A stretch of DNA of 64,000 bases, from positions 1-64,000 of the forward strand of contig CAKSBC010000011.1 of assembly GCA_934438085.1 (NCBI GenBank), in the 5' to 3' direction. Below are positions 41,586 through 49,878 of the stretch, one piece after another. The notes under the pieces are model-generated. The model did not search any database. It saw only the letters and a list, made by a program, of their open reading frames with translations, and had not been told where the DNA came from. The position numbers and the translations under genes are program-made. The first letter of the stretch is position 1, and each line of letters begins with the position of its first letter. The DNA comes from an uncultured Lachnospiraceae bacterium (GTDB lineage: Bacteria > Bacillota > Clostridia > Lachnospirales > Lachnospiraceae).

Positions 41586-42965
41586 TCATTTCTTCTTATT
41601 ATAAGAATACTCGTTTACTGATTTAACTACAACGCCTGTAAGAGCGAACAGTGCGATGGCGTTCGGGATTACCATAAGCTGGTTGAACATATCTGAAAGC
41701 TCCCATACAAGGTCATTTGATGCAAGTGTGCCAAGGAAAATGAACACAATAGCAATGATTGAATATATTAACTGGCTCTTCTCACCAAACAGATACTTGA
41801 TATTGACCTTTCCGAAGAGGTTCCAGCCAAGGATGGTTGAATAAGCAAAGAACAGAAGGCAGATAGCTACGAAGCCTGCGCCGACCTTCTCACCCATAAC
41901 AACACCGAAGGCTGTCTGTGCAAGGTTTGCCTTTCCTATAGTCTCAGGGATAATGCCTGATGCAAGGATACCGTCGCTTGTGTAAAGTGTTGAAATAATA
42001 ACGAGCGCATTAAGAGTAAGTACTACGAATGTATCAATAAATACACCTACCATTGCTACCACACCCTGCTCGTGAGGTGTCTTAACATCTGCAAGAGCAT
42101 GCGCATGAGGTGTTGAACCCATACCTGCCTCATTAGAGAAAAGTCCTCTCTTAGCACCTTGGCTGATAGCGATTTTAAGTGCTGCACCGAATCCGCCGCC
42201 GATGATTGCCTGCGGAGCAAATGCATACTTGAAGATCATGCCGAAGGTCTCTGGAATGTACTTGATACGAACAACGAGTACGTAAAGGCCTCCTAAAATG
42301 AATATTAATGCCATTATAGGAACTATCTTCTCTGTTACAGCTGCAAGTCTCTTTGTTCCTCCGATGAAAATGAATCCGCTGAATGCAACAAGCGCGATAC
42401 CTGTGATCCATGTAGGAATACCGAAGGCTGTGTTAAATGTTGATCCGATAGAGTTTGACTGAACCATGCAGCCGAAGAAGCCGAGTGCAAGGATAATTGC
42501 TATTGCAAAGAATCCTGCAAGGAACTTTCCTAATGTTCCCTTGAATGCTGTTGTTATGTAATAAACAGGGCCTCCATGGATCTTGCCGTCAGCTTCAACT
42601 CTTCTTGTAACGATAGCCATTGTAGCCTCTGCATAGATAGTAGCCATTCCGAAGAATGCTATGATCCACATCCAGAAAATAGCTCCCGGGCCTCCTGTAA
42701 GAATAGCTCCGCTGGCACCTACTATGTTTCCTGTACCAACCTGAGCAGCTATTGCTGTTGCAAGAGCCTGGAATGAGCTCATACCGTTATCCTTTTTCTC
42801 GCCTCTTAAGGTAAGCTCACCGAAGGTCTTCTGAATGCCTTCCTTAAAACATCTTACCTGTACAAAGCGTGTCTTCACGGTGTACCAAATACCCATGGCC
42901 AGAAGCAGGAACACCAGAATGTAATCTGACAGATATGAATTGATCGTCTGTACTACTTTAAGCAT
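41586..42965 (-). CDS. Sodium:alanine/glycine symporter (AGCS family)
   Basis: A 459-residue sodium-coupled symporter with 10-11 transmembrane helices. AGCS signatures include ATAIAAQVGTGNIVGASGAI, SGGPGAIFWMWI-like segments and ISQGAKRGLFSNEAGMGS. Members carry alanine, glycine or D-amino acids with Na+. A single glycine riboswitch aptamer precedes it, making glycine or a related amino acid the probable cargo. Its start is at an ATG 77 nt downstream of the riboswitch terminator. Confidence 0.93.
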   Translation of the reverse strand: MLKVVQTINSYLSDYILVFLLLAMGIWYTVKTRFVQVRCFKEGIQKTFGELTLRGEKKDNGMSSFQALATAIAAQVGTGNIVGASGAILTGGPGAIFWMWIIAFFGMATIYAEATMAIVTRRVEADGKIHGGPVYYITTAFKGTLGKFLAGFFAIAIILALGFFGCMVQSNSIGSTFNTAFGIPTWITGIALVAFSGFIFIGGTKRLAAVTEKIVPIMALIFILGGLYVLVVRIKYIPETFGMIFKYAFAPQAIIGGGFGAALKIAISQGAKRGLFSNEAGMGSTPHAHALADVKTPHEQGVVAMVGVFIDTFVVLTLNALVIISTLYTSDGILASGIIPETIGKANLAQTAFGVVMGEKVGAGFVAICLLFFAYSTILGWNLFGKVNIKYLFGEKSQLIYSIIAIVFIFLGTLASNDLVWELSDMFNQLMVIPNAIALFALTGVVVKSVNEYSYNKKK

Positions 42966-43042
42966 TTAATTGCCCTCCCCGAAATAAATTTGCTTCGTCA
43001 GTCTTTTGTACGATCGTTTATGTATGACTGACTATGCCGCAT

Positions 43043-43068
43043 AAAAAAAGAACCGCATTGCTCGGTTC
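43043..43068 (-). terminator. Riboswitch terminator
   Basis: Stem GAACCG/CGGTTC (minus strand) with a 7-nt loop, followed by seven T. It lies between the glycine aptamer and the symporter start codon and is the expected expression platform. Confidence 0.85.
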
Positions 43069-43113
43069 CGGAATAAAGGTCAGGCAAAAAATGCCGTGAT
43101 ACGCGTGCTACTT

Positions 43114-43196
43114 GCTCTGTCCTTTTGCCTGAGAGTTTCGCGAGATAATATCTCACTTGCACCTTCGGCACCCAATTTAATGGGATTCTCCAGAGT
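43114..43196 (-). ncRNA. Glycine riboswitch, single aptamer
   Basis: The minus strand carries the gcvT-type aptamer: GCCGAAGG (43162-43169), then ACTCTCAGGCAAAAGG and ACAGAG, closed by P1 between CTCTG (43191-43195 complement) and its partner at 43115-43119. Only one complete aptamer is visible before the terminator, unlike the usual tandem pair. Single-aptamer forms are known in front of glycine and alanine transporters and usually switch expression off at high glycine. Confidence 0.9.
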
Positions 43197-43210
43197 TTCC
43201 TCCACACTTA

Positions 43211-43234
43211 GTTTCATGATGAATGTTTCATGAT
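43211..43234. repeat. Direct repeat near the symporter leader
   Basis: GTTTCATGAT occurs at 43211-43220 and again at 43225-43234, 14 bp apart. It lies just upstream of the riboswitch on the minus strand and might mark a regulator site. Confidence 0.4.
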
Positions 43235-43506
43235 TCAAAGTGGTTCGGCGGAAACATATTTGATTTTCCGATATGATACATCGAAAAAGGGAAAAATGCA
43301 ACCCCTTTAGGCTGCATTTTGCTAAAAAAATGAATTATTTTTTATGCATTTTACTTATATGCTTGATCAGAGCCGACGCCGTGTGCATACGCCGACTCCG
43401 AAAAGCTCACAAAAATCGAATTACATAAAAAGTTATAATTAAAAATATATAATCAATGATCTGTCATAGCCACGACTTACAGTCATGGTTTAAAAGAGAT
43501 CTTTAA
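43216..43506. other. Intergenic region upstream of the symporter and downstream of the YitT gene
   Basis: About 290 bp with no ORF. On the minus strand it contains two imperfect hairpins, a 9-bp stem (43372-43400) and an 8-bp stem (43470-43488), which could end the YitT transcript. U tracts after them are weak. The rest is AT-rich. Confidence 0.5.
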
Positions 43507-44451
43507 TCAATGGAACGGCCTCATATAGAATCTTCCCTCAATATTCTGAGAGGTCATCACATTTATAAATGCATCTTTATCTATACTCAGAATGCTGTGC
43601 TTAACAAGTGAGAGCTGTTCCGTTCCTATGATAGTATAAACCATCTCGACCTTGTTCCCTGTGTAACCGCCTTCACCGTTAAAAATAGTGCATGAATGGT
43701 TTGTCACCCTTCTTATTTCGGCAGATACCTCTTGCGGCTTATCGGTTACGACAAACAATGTCTTTTTTTCATATCTGCGGTAGAGATAATTCAGCATCTG
43801 TGTGTAAGCAAACTGATAAATAATCGTATAAAGCGCAGACTCCATGCCGAATATAATGCCGGATATGACGAGCATTGTAATATTGCAAAGCATTACATAA
43901 TTAAATGTATTTATGCCTTTTTTTACCGAGCAGCACATCGCAATAAAATCCGTACCGCCCTGACTGGCTCCTGATCTTAATACAATAGCACTTGCTGTTC
44001 CGCTTATTATACCGCCGAAAACTGCCAGAAGCAGCGGATCATTAGTGATATTGATCTTAGGGATAAGATCTGTTGCAAATGAGAATACAAGTATGCTGTA
44101 AAACGAAAACAGTGTGTATTTCTTACCTATTATTACAAATGCAAATGCTGCCGGTATAATGTTGAACATCAGAGAAAGCGGAGCAAAAGGTATTGTTAAG
44201 CCGAAAAACTTGAGTGCTATTCTCTGTATAAGAACGCTGGCACCGTTAAAGCCTCCCGGAACAAGATTCGCCGCATTAACAAAGACTGCAATATTAAAAG
44301 CACTTAAAAGTGAACCTATAGTTACACCCAAAATAGTCCTGGCGTCTGTTTTGATTGAACTGTCGTTGTGCTCCTTAATATAATTCATATAGGACTCATC
44401 GACCTTTTGCTTATCCTGTCCGAGATATATTTCTTTAGTTTTGTCAGCCAT
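43507..44451 (-). CDS. YitT-family membrane protein (DUF161/DUF2179)
   Basis: A 314-residue protein with about five transmembrane helices (NLVPGGFNGASVLIQR, GTASAIVLRSGASQGGTDF are typical) and a C-terminal cytosolic DUF2179 domain (about 230-310) ending FYMRPFH. The transported substance, if any, is unknown. The ATG at 44449-44451 has GGAGGA 8 nt upstream. An ATG 51 nt earlier would lie above the predicted transcription start. Confidence 0.9.
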   Translation of the reverse strand: MADKTKEIYLGQDKQKVDESYMNYIKEHNDSSIKTDARTILGVTIGSLLSAFNIAVFVNAANLVPGGFNGASVLIQRIALKFFGLTIPFAPLSLMFNIIPAAFAFVIIGKKYTLFSFYSILVFSFATDLIPKINITNDPLLLAVFGGIISGTASAIVLRSGASQGGTDFIAMCCSVKKGINTFNYVMLCNITMLVISGIIFGMESALYTIIYQFAYTQMLNYLYRRYEKKTLFVVTDKPQEVSAEIRRVTNHSCTIFNGEGGYTGNKVEMVYTIIGTEQLSLVKHSILSIDKDAFINVMTSQNIEGRFYMRPFH

Positions 44452-44507
44452 AACAGCGTCCTCCGTGTGTTGCTCATGCATTTTAAAGTATTTTGTAGAC
44501 AATTGGT

Positions 44508-44535
44508 ATTATATCCATTTGAAAAAATTTGTAAA
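44508..44535 (-). promoter_or_regulatory. Promoter of the YitT gene
   Basis: Minus-strand TTTACA (44530-44535), 16-nt spacer, perfect TATAAT (44508-44513). It fixes the YitT start at the downstream ATG. Confidence 0.6.
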
Positions 44536-44729
44536 ATAGAAATATAGCCTGTGAAAACAAGGATTTTATGTTATTTTTCAACAAATGCCGTTTGGCGTTT
44601 TTGTACAATATCTTATCGTTTTATGTGTGATAAATTGGTAGTACCAATCTGTCTTTTTCTGTTTATAACTGACCTGCGGTTCAAAACAACACTTTTTGTC
44701 CCATAACCCACCCTATAACTATAGGCAAC

Positions 44730-44766
44730 AAAAAAGCACCGAAGAGTTTCCTCAACGATGCTTTTA
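44730..44766 (-). terminator. Terminator of the infC-rpmI-rplT operon
   Basis: Long imperfect hairpin with a GAAA tetraloop on the minus strand and AAAAGCA/TGCTTTT at its base, followed by TTTTTTGTTG. Confidence 0.8.
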
Positions 44767-44784
44767 TTATTTATCAAGCTCTAA

Positions 44785-45144
44785 TTATTTATTAAGAGTG
44801 TTCTTTGCAAGCTCGCAAAGTGATGCAAATCCAGCTGCATCTGAGATAGCAAGCTCTGAAAGAACCTTACGGTTCATATCAACACCTGCAGTCTTAAGAC
44901 CATGCATAAGCTGTGAGTAGCTGATACCGTTCATTCTTGCACCTGCATTGATACGTGTGATCCAAAGAGCTCTGTACTGTCTCTTCTTCTCCTTACGTCC
45001 TCTGTATGCGTTAGCAAGTGCTCTCATTACTGACTGCTTAGCTACACGATACTGCTTTGAACGTGCTCCTCTGTAACCCTTAGCCAGCTTGAGTACTCTG
45101 TTATGCTTTCTTCTTGCGTTCATGCCGCCTTTAATTCTTGCCAT
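44785..45144 (-). CDS. rplT: 50S ribosomal protein L20
   Basis: A 119-residue L20 needed for early 50S assembly and, in many bacteria, a feedback repressor of its own operon. Conserved features are visible: MARIKGGMNARRKHNRVLKLA, YRGARSKQYRVAKQ, INAGARMNGISYSQLM. AGGAGG precedes the ATG, and rpmI lies 26 nt upstream. Confidence 0.99.
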   Translation of the reverse strand: MARIKGGMNARRKHNRVLKLAKGYRGARSKQYRVAKQSVMRALANAYRGRKEKKRQYRALWITRINAGARMNGISYSQLMHGLKTAGVDMNRKVLSELAISDAAGFASLCELAKNTLNK

Positions 45145-45170
45145 TTTAATTTCCTCCTACGACTAAAGAT

Positions 45171-45374
45171 TTACAGATAAGGCATTATCTTCTTCATTGT
45201 TGCTACGTTTGTAGAATCTACCTCAACGCCCTTTACAAGATGTCTCTTTCTCTTTCTTGTCTTCTTTGTAAGGATGTGTGACTTGTTAGCATGCATTCTC
45301 ATGAGCTTTCCTGATCCGGTAAGCTTAAAACGCTTTGCAGCTGCTCTCTTTGTCTTGAACTTTTTAACTGCCAT
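45171..45374 (-). CDS. rpmI: 50S ribosomal protein L35
   Basis: A 67-residue basic protein with the family opening MAVKKFKTKRAAAKRFKLTG and the RMHANKSHILTKKTRKRKR tail. It lies in the standard infC-rpmI-rplT order. Confidence 0.99.
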   Translation of the reverse strand: MAVKKFKTKRAAAKRFKLTGSGKLMRMHANKSHILTKKTRKRKRHLVKGVEVDSTNVATMKKIMPYL

Positions 45375-45400
45375 ATCTGTTTCCTCCTGATTCTTTACGT

Positions 45401-45916
45401 TTATTTTTTCTTAGGGCTTAATATCATAACAAGGCTTCTGCCCTCAGTCTTTGAAGGCTTATCTACCTGAGCTACATCTCCGAGAGACTCGCAAATGTCA
45501 TCAAGAATGTATTTTGACTGTCCCATTCTTGAAAGCTCACGACCTCTGAATCTAAGGCTGACCTTTACCTTGTTGCCCTTTTCAAGAAACTTTCTTGCGG
45601 CTGATACCTTTGTATTGAGATCATTAGTATCGATATTAGGTGTTAAACGAACTTCCTTGACCTCAATGACATTCTGTTTCTTCTTCTGTTCCTTTTCCCT
45701 GCGGCGCTGTTCATAGCGGTACTTGGAAAAATCAATGATCTTAACTACCGGCGGTACAGCATTGGCGGCTATCTTTACAAGATCAAGTCCTGCCTCCTCA
45801 GCTAAGTGAAGTGCCTGCTCCGAGCTCATAAGTCCGAGCTGCTCTCCGTCCTCGCCGATCACTCTAACTTCCTTGTCACGGATCTGTTCATTTATCTGAA
45901 CGTTTATATCGCTAAT
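45401..45916 (-). CDS. infC: Translation initiation factor IF-3
   Basis: IF-3 binds the 30S subunit and checks start codons. The protein (about 172 residues) opens INVQINEQIRDKEVRVIGE and ends in the basic KKK. The open frame continues further upstream without homology, and an AGGAGG site lies 9 nt before an in-frame ATT (45914-45916). AUU is the typical infC start, through which IF-3 represses its own translation. A transcriptional attenuator also lies in the leader. Confidence 0.97.
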   Translation of the reverse strand: MSDINVQINEQIRDKEVRVIGEDGEQLGLMSSEQALHLAEEAGLDLVKIAANAVPPVVKIIDFSKYRYEQRRREKEQKKKQNVIEVKEVRLTPNIDTNDLNTKVSAARKFLEKGNKVKVSLRFRGRELSRMGQSKYILDDICESLGDVAQVDKPSKTEGRSLVMILSPKKK

Positions 45917-45944
45917 ATCAACACACCTCCTCAACAAAAATATA

Positions 45945-45972
45945 AGCGGATACTTTCTTAAAGGTATCCGCT
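45945..45972 (-). terminator. Attenuator hairpin in the infC leader
   Basis: Minus-strand stem AGCGGATAC/GTATCCGCT extended by three A-U pairs, loop AAG, followed by TATATTTTTG, about 20 nt before the infC ribosome site. It would stop transcription of the operon before the genes. Confidence 0.8.
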
Positions 45973-46051
45973 CCGAAATCATCTTATTCGCACAAATAAA
46001 AATCTAAGTGCTGTAAGCTATTAACCTGCACAGTCTGCTGTACGAGGTGAG

Positions 46052-46061
46052 GCGGATTACC
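46052..46061 (-). promoter_or_regulatory. Antiterminator segment of the infC leader
   Basis: Minus-strand GGTAATCCGC can pair with GCGGATACC (45963-45971), the upstream arm of the attenuator, across about 80 nt with one bulged A. The two pairings exclude each other. This resembles the L20-responsive leaders of Firmicutes, though I did not match a particular family. Confidence 0.55.
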
Positions 46062-46140
46062 TACTTCATTTTATCAACCTGTTAATAATACCCGACAATG
46101 CAGAGTTTGTCAATGGATATTTTTGTATTTAACAAAGTTT

Positions 46141-46172
46141 CGGGCGGAATGCCGTATAGACACATCCGCCCG
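46141..46172 (-). terminator. Terminator after ackA
   Basis: Perfect GC-rich 8-bp stem CGGGCGGA/TCCGCCCG with a 16-nt loop. The following minus-strand tract AAACTTTGTT is only weakly U-rich. Confidence 0.65.
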
Positions 46173-46187
46173 TATTTTCAAAATAAA

Positions 46188-47399
46188 TTACTTCTTCATC
46201 TCCTCGATGATCTTTACTGTATCAAGAGCGATCTTGAGCTCCTCGTTTGTAGGAAGAAGGTAAACCTTAACCTTTGAGTCATCAGCAGAGATAAGTGTCT
46301 CCTTACCTCTTACGTCATTTCTCTTATCGTCGATCTTAACGCCAAGGTATCCGAGATACTGGTCGCAGATTTCCTTACGAGTAAGCTTATCGTTCTCTCC
46401 AAGACCTGCTGTGAAGCAGATGCAGTCAACACCGTTCATAGCTGCTGCATAAGCACCGATGTACTTAGCAACTCTGTAACGATATGCCTCCAGAGCAATC
46501 TCAGCCTTCTTGTTGCCGTTATCAGCTGCGTTCTGAACATCTCTGAAGTCTGATGAAACGCCGCCTGAAAGTCCGAGTACACCTGACTTCTTGTTGAGTA
46601 CGCCAAGGATTCCGTCGATGTCAAGGTCAAGCTTGTGGCAGAGGTACTGCATAACACCAGGATCAACGTCTCCTGAACGTGTTCCCATGATAAGTCCCTC
46701 AAGCGGAGTAAGACCCATTGAAGAATCTACGCACTTTCCGCCGATAGAAGCTGAGATTGAAGCTCCGTTTCCAAGGTGGCAAACGATAACCTTTGCCTTC
46801 TCAGGATCAAGACCTGCGATCTCGATAGCTCTGTGTGAAACGAAGTCATGTGAAGCACCGTGGAAGCCGTAACGACGAACCTCGTACTGCTCATAGTACT
46901 CCTCAGGAATACCGTACATATAAGCCTTTGGCTCCATTCCCATACCGAATGCTGTATCGAATGTACCGCAGTTTGGCTTACCAGGCATAGCAGCCTCGCA
47001 TGCCTTGATACCGATGATATTTGCAGGGTTGTGTAGTGGTGCAAGGTCTGTGCATCTTACAAGAGCTTCCTTAACTTCTTCTGTGATGAGTACTGACTTA
47101 GCAAACTTCTGTCCGCCGTGTACGACTCTGTGTCCGATAGCATCGATCTCGTCTGTTGACTTGATTACGCCGTGTGCAGGATCTGTGATAGCCTTGATAA
47201 CAAGCTCTACAGCTACCTGATGATCCTTCATAGGTGTCTCTATAACATAATCATCCTTACCAGGAACCTTGTGTGTAAGTACTGAACCGTCGATACCGAT
47301 ACGCTCTACAAGACCCTTGCAGAGAACGTCCTGTGTATCCATATCAAAGATCTGATACTTGAGGGATGAGCTTCCGCAGTTGATAACTAAAACTTTCAT
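46188..47399 (-). CDS. ackA: Acetate kinase
   Basis: Interconverts acetyl phosphate and ADP with acetate and ATP, the last step of fermentative acetate formation. Standard motifs: N-terminal VLVINCGSSSLKYQIF, HRVVHGGQKF, DTAFG, and VCHLGNGASISA with GGKCVDSSMG. Length (404 residues) is normal. The ATG at 47397-47399 is supported by AAGGAG five nt upstream. pduL lies 32 nt upstream, so acetyl-CoA to acetate is encoded as one unit. Confidence 0.98.
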   Translation of the reverse strand: MKVLVINCGSSSLKYQIFDMDTQDVLCKGLVERIGIDGSVLTHKVPGKDDYVIETPMKDHQVAVELVIKAITDPAHGVIKSTDEIDAIGHRVVHGGQKFAKSVLITEEVKEALVRCTDLAPLHNPANIIGIKACEAAMPGKPNCGTFDTAFGMGMEPKAYMYGIPEEYYEQYEVRRYGFHGASHDFVSHRAIEIAGLDPEKAKVIVCHLGNGASISASIGGKCVDSSMGLTPLEGLIMGTRSGDVDPGVMQYLCHKLDLDIDGILGVLNKKSGVLGLSGGVSSDFRDVQNAADNGNKKAEIALEAYRYRVAKYIGAYAAAMNGVDCICFTAGLGENDKLTRKEICDQYLGYLGVKIDDKRNDVRGKETLISADDSKVKVYLLPTNEELKIALDTVKIIEEMKK

Positions 47400-47431
47400 G
47401 TTCACTCCTTAAAATGTCGATTTATTGTTAA

Positions 47432-48007
47432 TTACTTTACGATAACACCCATCTGAGGTGATGCACATGATGCTGCGTTAGCCTCATCTGTATCGATATG
47501 CATAGCAAGAGCATACTTATCTGAAACACGTACTACAGTATCGCCGAAGATAAGGTTTCTGCCGTTATCATTCTTAATAAGAACTTCTACGATCTGGCCG
47601 TTCTCAACGCCGAACTCAGCAGCATCTGCAGGAGTCATATGAATATGTCTCTTAGCAACGATAACGCCTTCCTTAAGCTCAACCTCACCTGCAGGTCCTA
47701 CAAGCTTACATGAACCTGAACCGGCGATGTCACCTGACTCACGTACAGGAGCTGCGATTCCGAGTGAACGAGCATCTGTAGCTGAGATCTCAACCTGGTT
47801 AGCGCTTCTGCATGGTCCGAGGATAGACATCTTTGTCTCGCCCTTTGAACCAACAACAGTGATCTTCTCACCTGAAGCAAACTGTCCAGGCTGTGAAAGA
47901 TTCTTCTTAACTGTAAGCTGATATCCTGCTCCGAAAAGAACCTCAAGTGTCTCCTGAGTAACATGTGCGTGACGAGCACTTGTCTCAACGATAAATTCCT
48001 TTGCCAT
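47432..48007 (-). CDS. pduL: PduL-type phosphate acetyltransferase
   Basis: PduL exchanges the CoA of acetyl-CoA with phosphate to give acetyl phosphate, the substrate of the neighbouring acetate kinase. The two zinc-binding His motifs SARHAHVT and AKRHIHMT are both present. At 191 residues there is no N-terminal encapsulation peptide, and no microcompartment shell gene is nearby, so this is the cytosolic housekeeping form. The ATG at 48005-48007 has GGAGGT 8 nt upstream. Confidence 0.93.
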   Translation of the reverse strand: MAKEFIVETSARHAHVTQETLEVLFGAGYQLTVKKNLSQPGQFASGEKITVVGSKGETKMSILGPCRSANQVEISATDARSLGIAAPVRESGDIAGSGSCKLVGPAGEVELKEGVIVAKRHIHMTPADAAEFGVENGQIVEVLIKNDNGRNLIFGDTVVRVSDKYALAMHIDTDEANAASCASPQMGVIVK

Positions 48008-48071
48008 CGTAATAACCTCCATGGTTTATATAAAAAATAATATACATTGCTATCGGCTTGATATAAGCAGA

Positions 48072-48404
48072 TCAGAACTTCTCAAATCTGACTACATCAG
48101 TAACAAATATTGTAGCTCCGCCGACCTCGATCTGCGTAGGCATGGTAGCATAATTAACCATGCTCGCACCGGAAATGAAAGGCATATCGACCTTTATCTT
48201 CTGTCTTTCACCGCATTCACTCTTAATGATCTCGATAGCCTTATCGACTTTATCGTCTTCGGTACCTATCATAAGTGTAACATTGCCCTTACGCAGGAAT
48301 CCTCCGGTCGTGTTGAGCTTTGTAATGCTGTAACCGTTTTTGCTGAGTGCAGAGGTCACATCGTCTTCGTTGTCGTTTCTGACTATTGCATAAATTAATT
48401 TCAT
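48072..48404 (-). CDS. c-di-AMP receptor (DarA/PstA, DUF970)
   Basis: A 110-residue PII-like protein. Family motifs include LIYAIVRND at the start and the loop TTGGFLRKGNVTLMIG that contacts c-di-AMP. Homologues sense the second messenger that controls potassium and osmolyte balance; their downstream partner is unclear. The start is ATG 48402-48404 behind GGAGGA. It lies about 65 nt upstream of pduL and may share a transcript with it. Confidence 0.88.
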   Translation of the reverse strand: MKLIYAIVRNDNEDDVTSALSKNGYSITKLNTTGGFLRKGNVTLMIGTEDDKVDKAIEIIKSECGERQKIKVDMPFISGASMVNYATMPTQIEVGGATIFVTDVVRFEKF

Positions 48405-48556
48405 GGTGTCCTCCATTCCTTTCTCAATTACATCATAAGCCACGTAATATAATAACACACTAAACTTATGTATTCTACTTTTTTAACCTATTTGTTTCCA
48501 AAATTACACAAAAAATGTATACTTATGTGTATATTTTTTTATCGGAGTCTCTAACC

Positions 48557-49864
48557 ATGAAAACTGCTGCAGTTATATGTGAATACAACCCGTTTCATAA
48601 CGGACACCGCTATCAGCTTGAATATATTAAAGAAAAGCTCGGTGCCGACTTTGTCGTATCCATAATGAGCGGCAATTTTGTTCAGCGCGGTGAGCCTGCA
48701 CTGATAGATAAATATGCACGCACCCGCACCGCACTTAATAACGGAGCAGATCTTGTGCTCGAAATACCAACAGTATTTGCTGCCTCATCTGCTGCCGAAT
48801 TTGCTGCTGCCGGCGTAGGAATAGTCGTTAAAAGCGGCATCATTGACATGCTATGCTTCGGAACTGAGGGAAGCACAGAGCTTGAAGATCTCAGGCAGTA
48901 TGCCGGGCTCATATACTCCGATAATAATTCAGATCATCGCTTCGCTGCGCATTCCTTATCCTCAGAAGCCTCCGATAAGGCCTCAGACTTTGATGCACTT
49001 ATTCAAAAATTTCTTAAGTCAGGAGAGACCTACCCTAAAGCTGTAAGTCTTGCCGCAGAAAGCCTTTACGGCATTGAAAAGGCTTCGAAGCTTTCACTTC
49101 CTAATAATATTTTAGCTGCGGCATATATTAATGCGCTTTCACACCCGGAGATATTCTTTCCTTACGGAGAAGTTCCTGCAAATGCAGCCGACATAAAGCC
49201 TTTTGCGATAGAACGAAAGGGCTCAGGCTATGCAGATCCTTCTCTTAGCGATGGCTTTGCTTCGGCATCGGCTCTTCGCTCTTTTATATTTAACGAAGCT
49301 GTGGAAATCGACCGTATATCAGAGCTTTCTGCTTATGTTCCGCTTGATATGCTTGAAGCCTTAAAAAAAGCTGCCGTTGAAAACAGAATGATTTCTGACA
49401 ATGATCTTAGCCTGCTACTTTCAGCACGACTTCTTGATGCTTCCGCCAAAGGAGTCGATCTTAGCACCTACCTTGATGTCAGCCGTGAAATTGCCGACAG
49501 ACTTAATAATAACACAGATCGTATAATGAGCTTTGATGAAAGAACTGCTTTCACAAAGACAAGACAGTATACCTACAGCCGCATATCCAGAGCGCTCCTT
49601 CATATCACTCTCGGCATCACTGATAAAGAGTTTAATGAAAGAAAGGCTCATGGCTATATAAACTATTTAAGAATACTCGGCTTCAGACAGGATGCCGCCG
49701 GAAAGGGACTGTTAAAGGAGCTTAAAACAAAAGCTTTAGTTCCGGTAGTTACAAAGCCTGCCGATCATAAGGAGCTTATATCCCGCGATATTTATTTCGA
49801 TCAGCTTTACTGGTCCTTAAAATCACAAAAGGGCGAATATGAACGCCCTCCTGTAATCGTCTGA
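48557..49864 (+). CDS. tmcAL: tRNA(Met) cytidine acetate ligase TmcAL
   Basis: TmcAL (formerly YlbM) makes N4-acetylcytidine at the wobble base of elongator tRNA-Met using acetate and ATP. Visible features are the nucleotidyltransferase-like HxGH box in CEYNPFHNGHRYQL and the following MSGNFVQRGEPALIDK. Length 435 residues fits. ATG 48557-48559 follows a weak CGGAG site; an earlier in-frame start is less likely. It is divergent from the c-di-AMP receptor, and its 3' end holds the terminator for sstT. Confidence 0.93.
   Translation: MKTAAVICEYNPFHNGHRYQLEYIKEKLGADFVVSIMSGNFVQRGEPALIDKYARTRTALNNGADLVLEIPTVFAASSAAEFAAAGVGIVVKSGIIDMLCFGTEGSTELEDLRQYAGLIYSDNNSDHRFAAHSLSSEASDKASDFDALIQKFLKSGETYPKAVSLAAESLYGIEKASKLSLPNNILAAAYINALSHPEIFFPYGEVPANAADIKPFAIERKGSGYADPSLSDGFASASALRSFIFNEAVEIDRISELSAYVPLDMLEALKKAAVENRMISDNDLSLLLSARLLDASAKGVDLSTYLDVSREIADRLNNNTDRIMSFDERTAFTKTRQYTYSRISRALLHITLGITDKEFNERKAHGYINYLRILGFRQDAAGKGLLKELKTKALVPVVTKPADHKELISRDIYFDQLYWSLKSQKGEYERPPVIV
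49831..49848 (-). terminator. Terminator of sstT inside the tmcAL 3' end
   Basis: Stem GGGCG/CGCCC on the minus strand followed by TTTTGTGATTTT. It lies within the last 35 nt of tmcAL, whose stop is only 14 bp from the sstT stop. Confidence 0.6.
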
Positions 49865-49878
49865 TAATTCAGACCTTA

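Larger units (their letters stand above)
44452..44784. other. Intergenic region between YitT and rplT
   Basis: A 333-bp stretch holding the YitT promoter, a perfect 15-bp palindrome ATTGGTAGTACCAAT (44634-44648) and the rplT terminator. I see no ORF of note. Confidence 0.6.
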
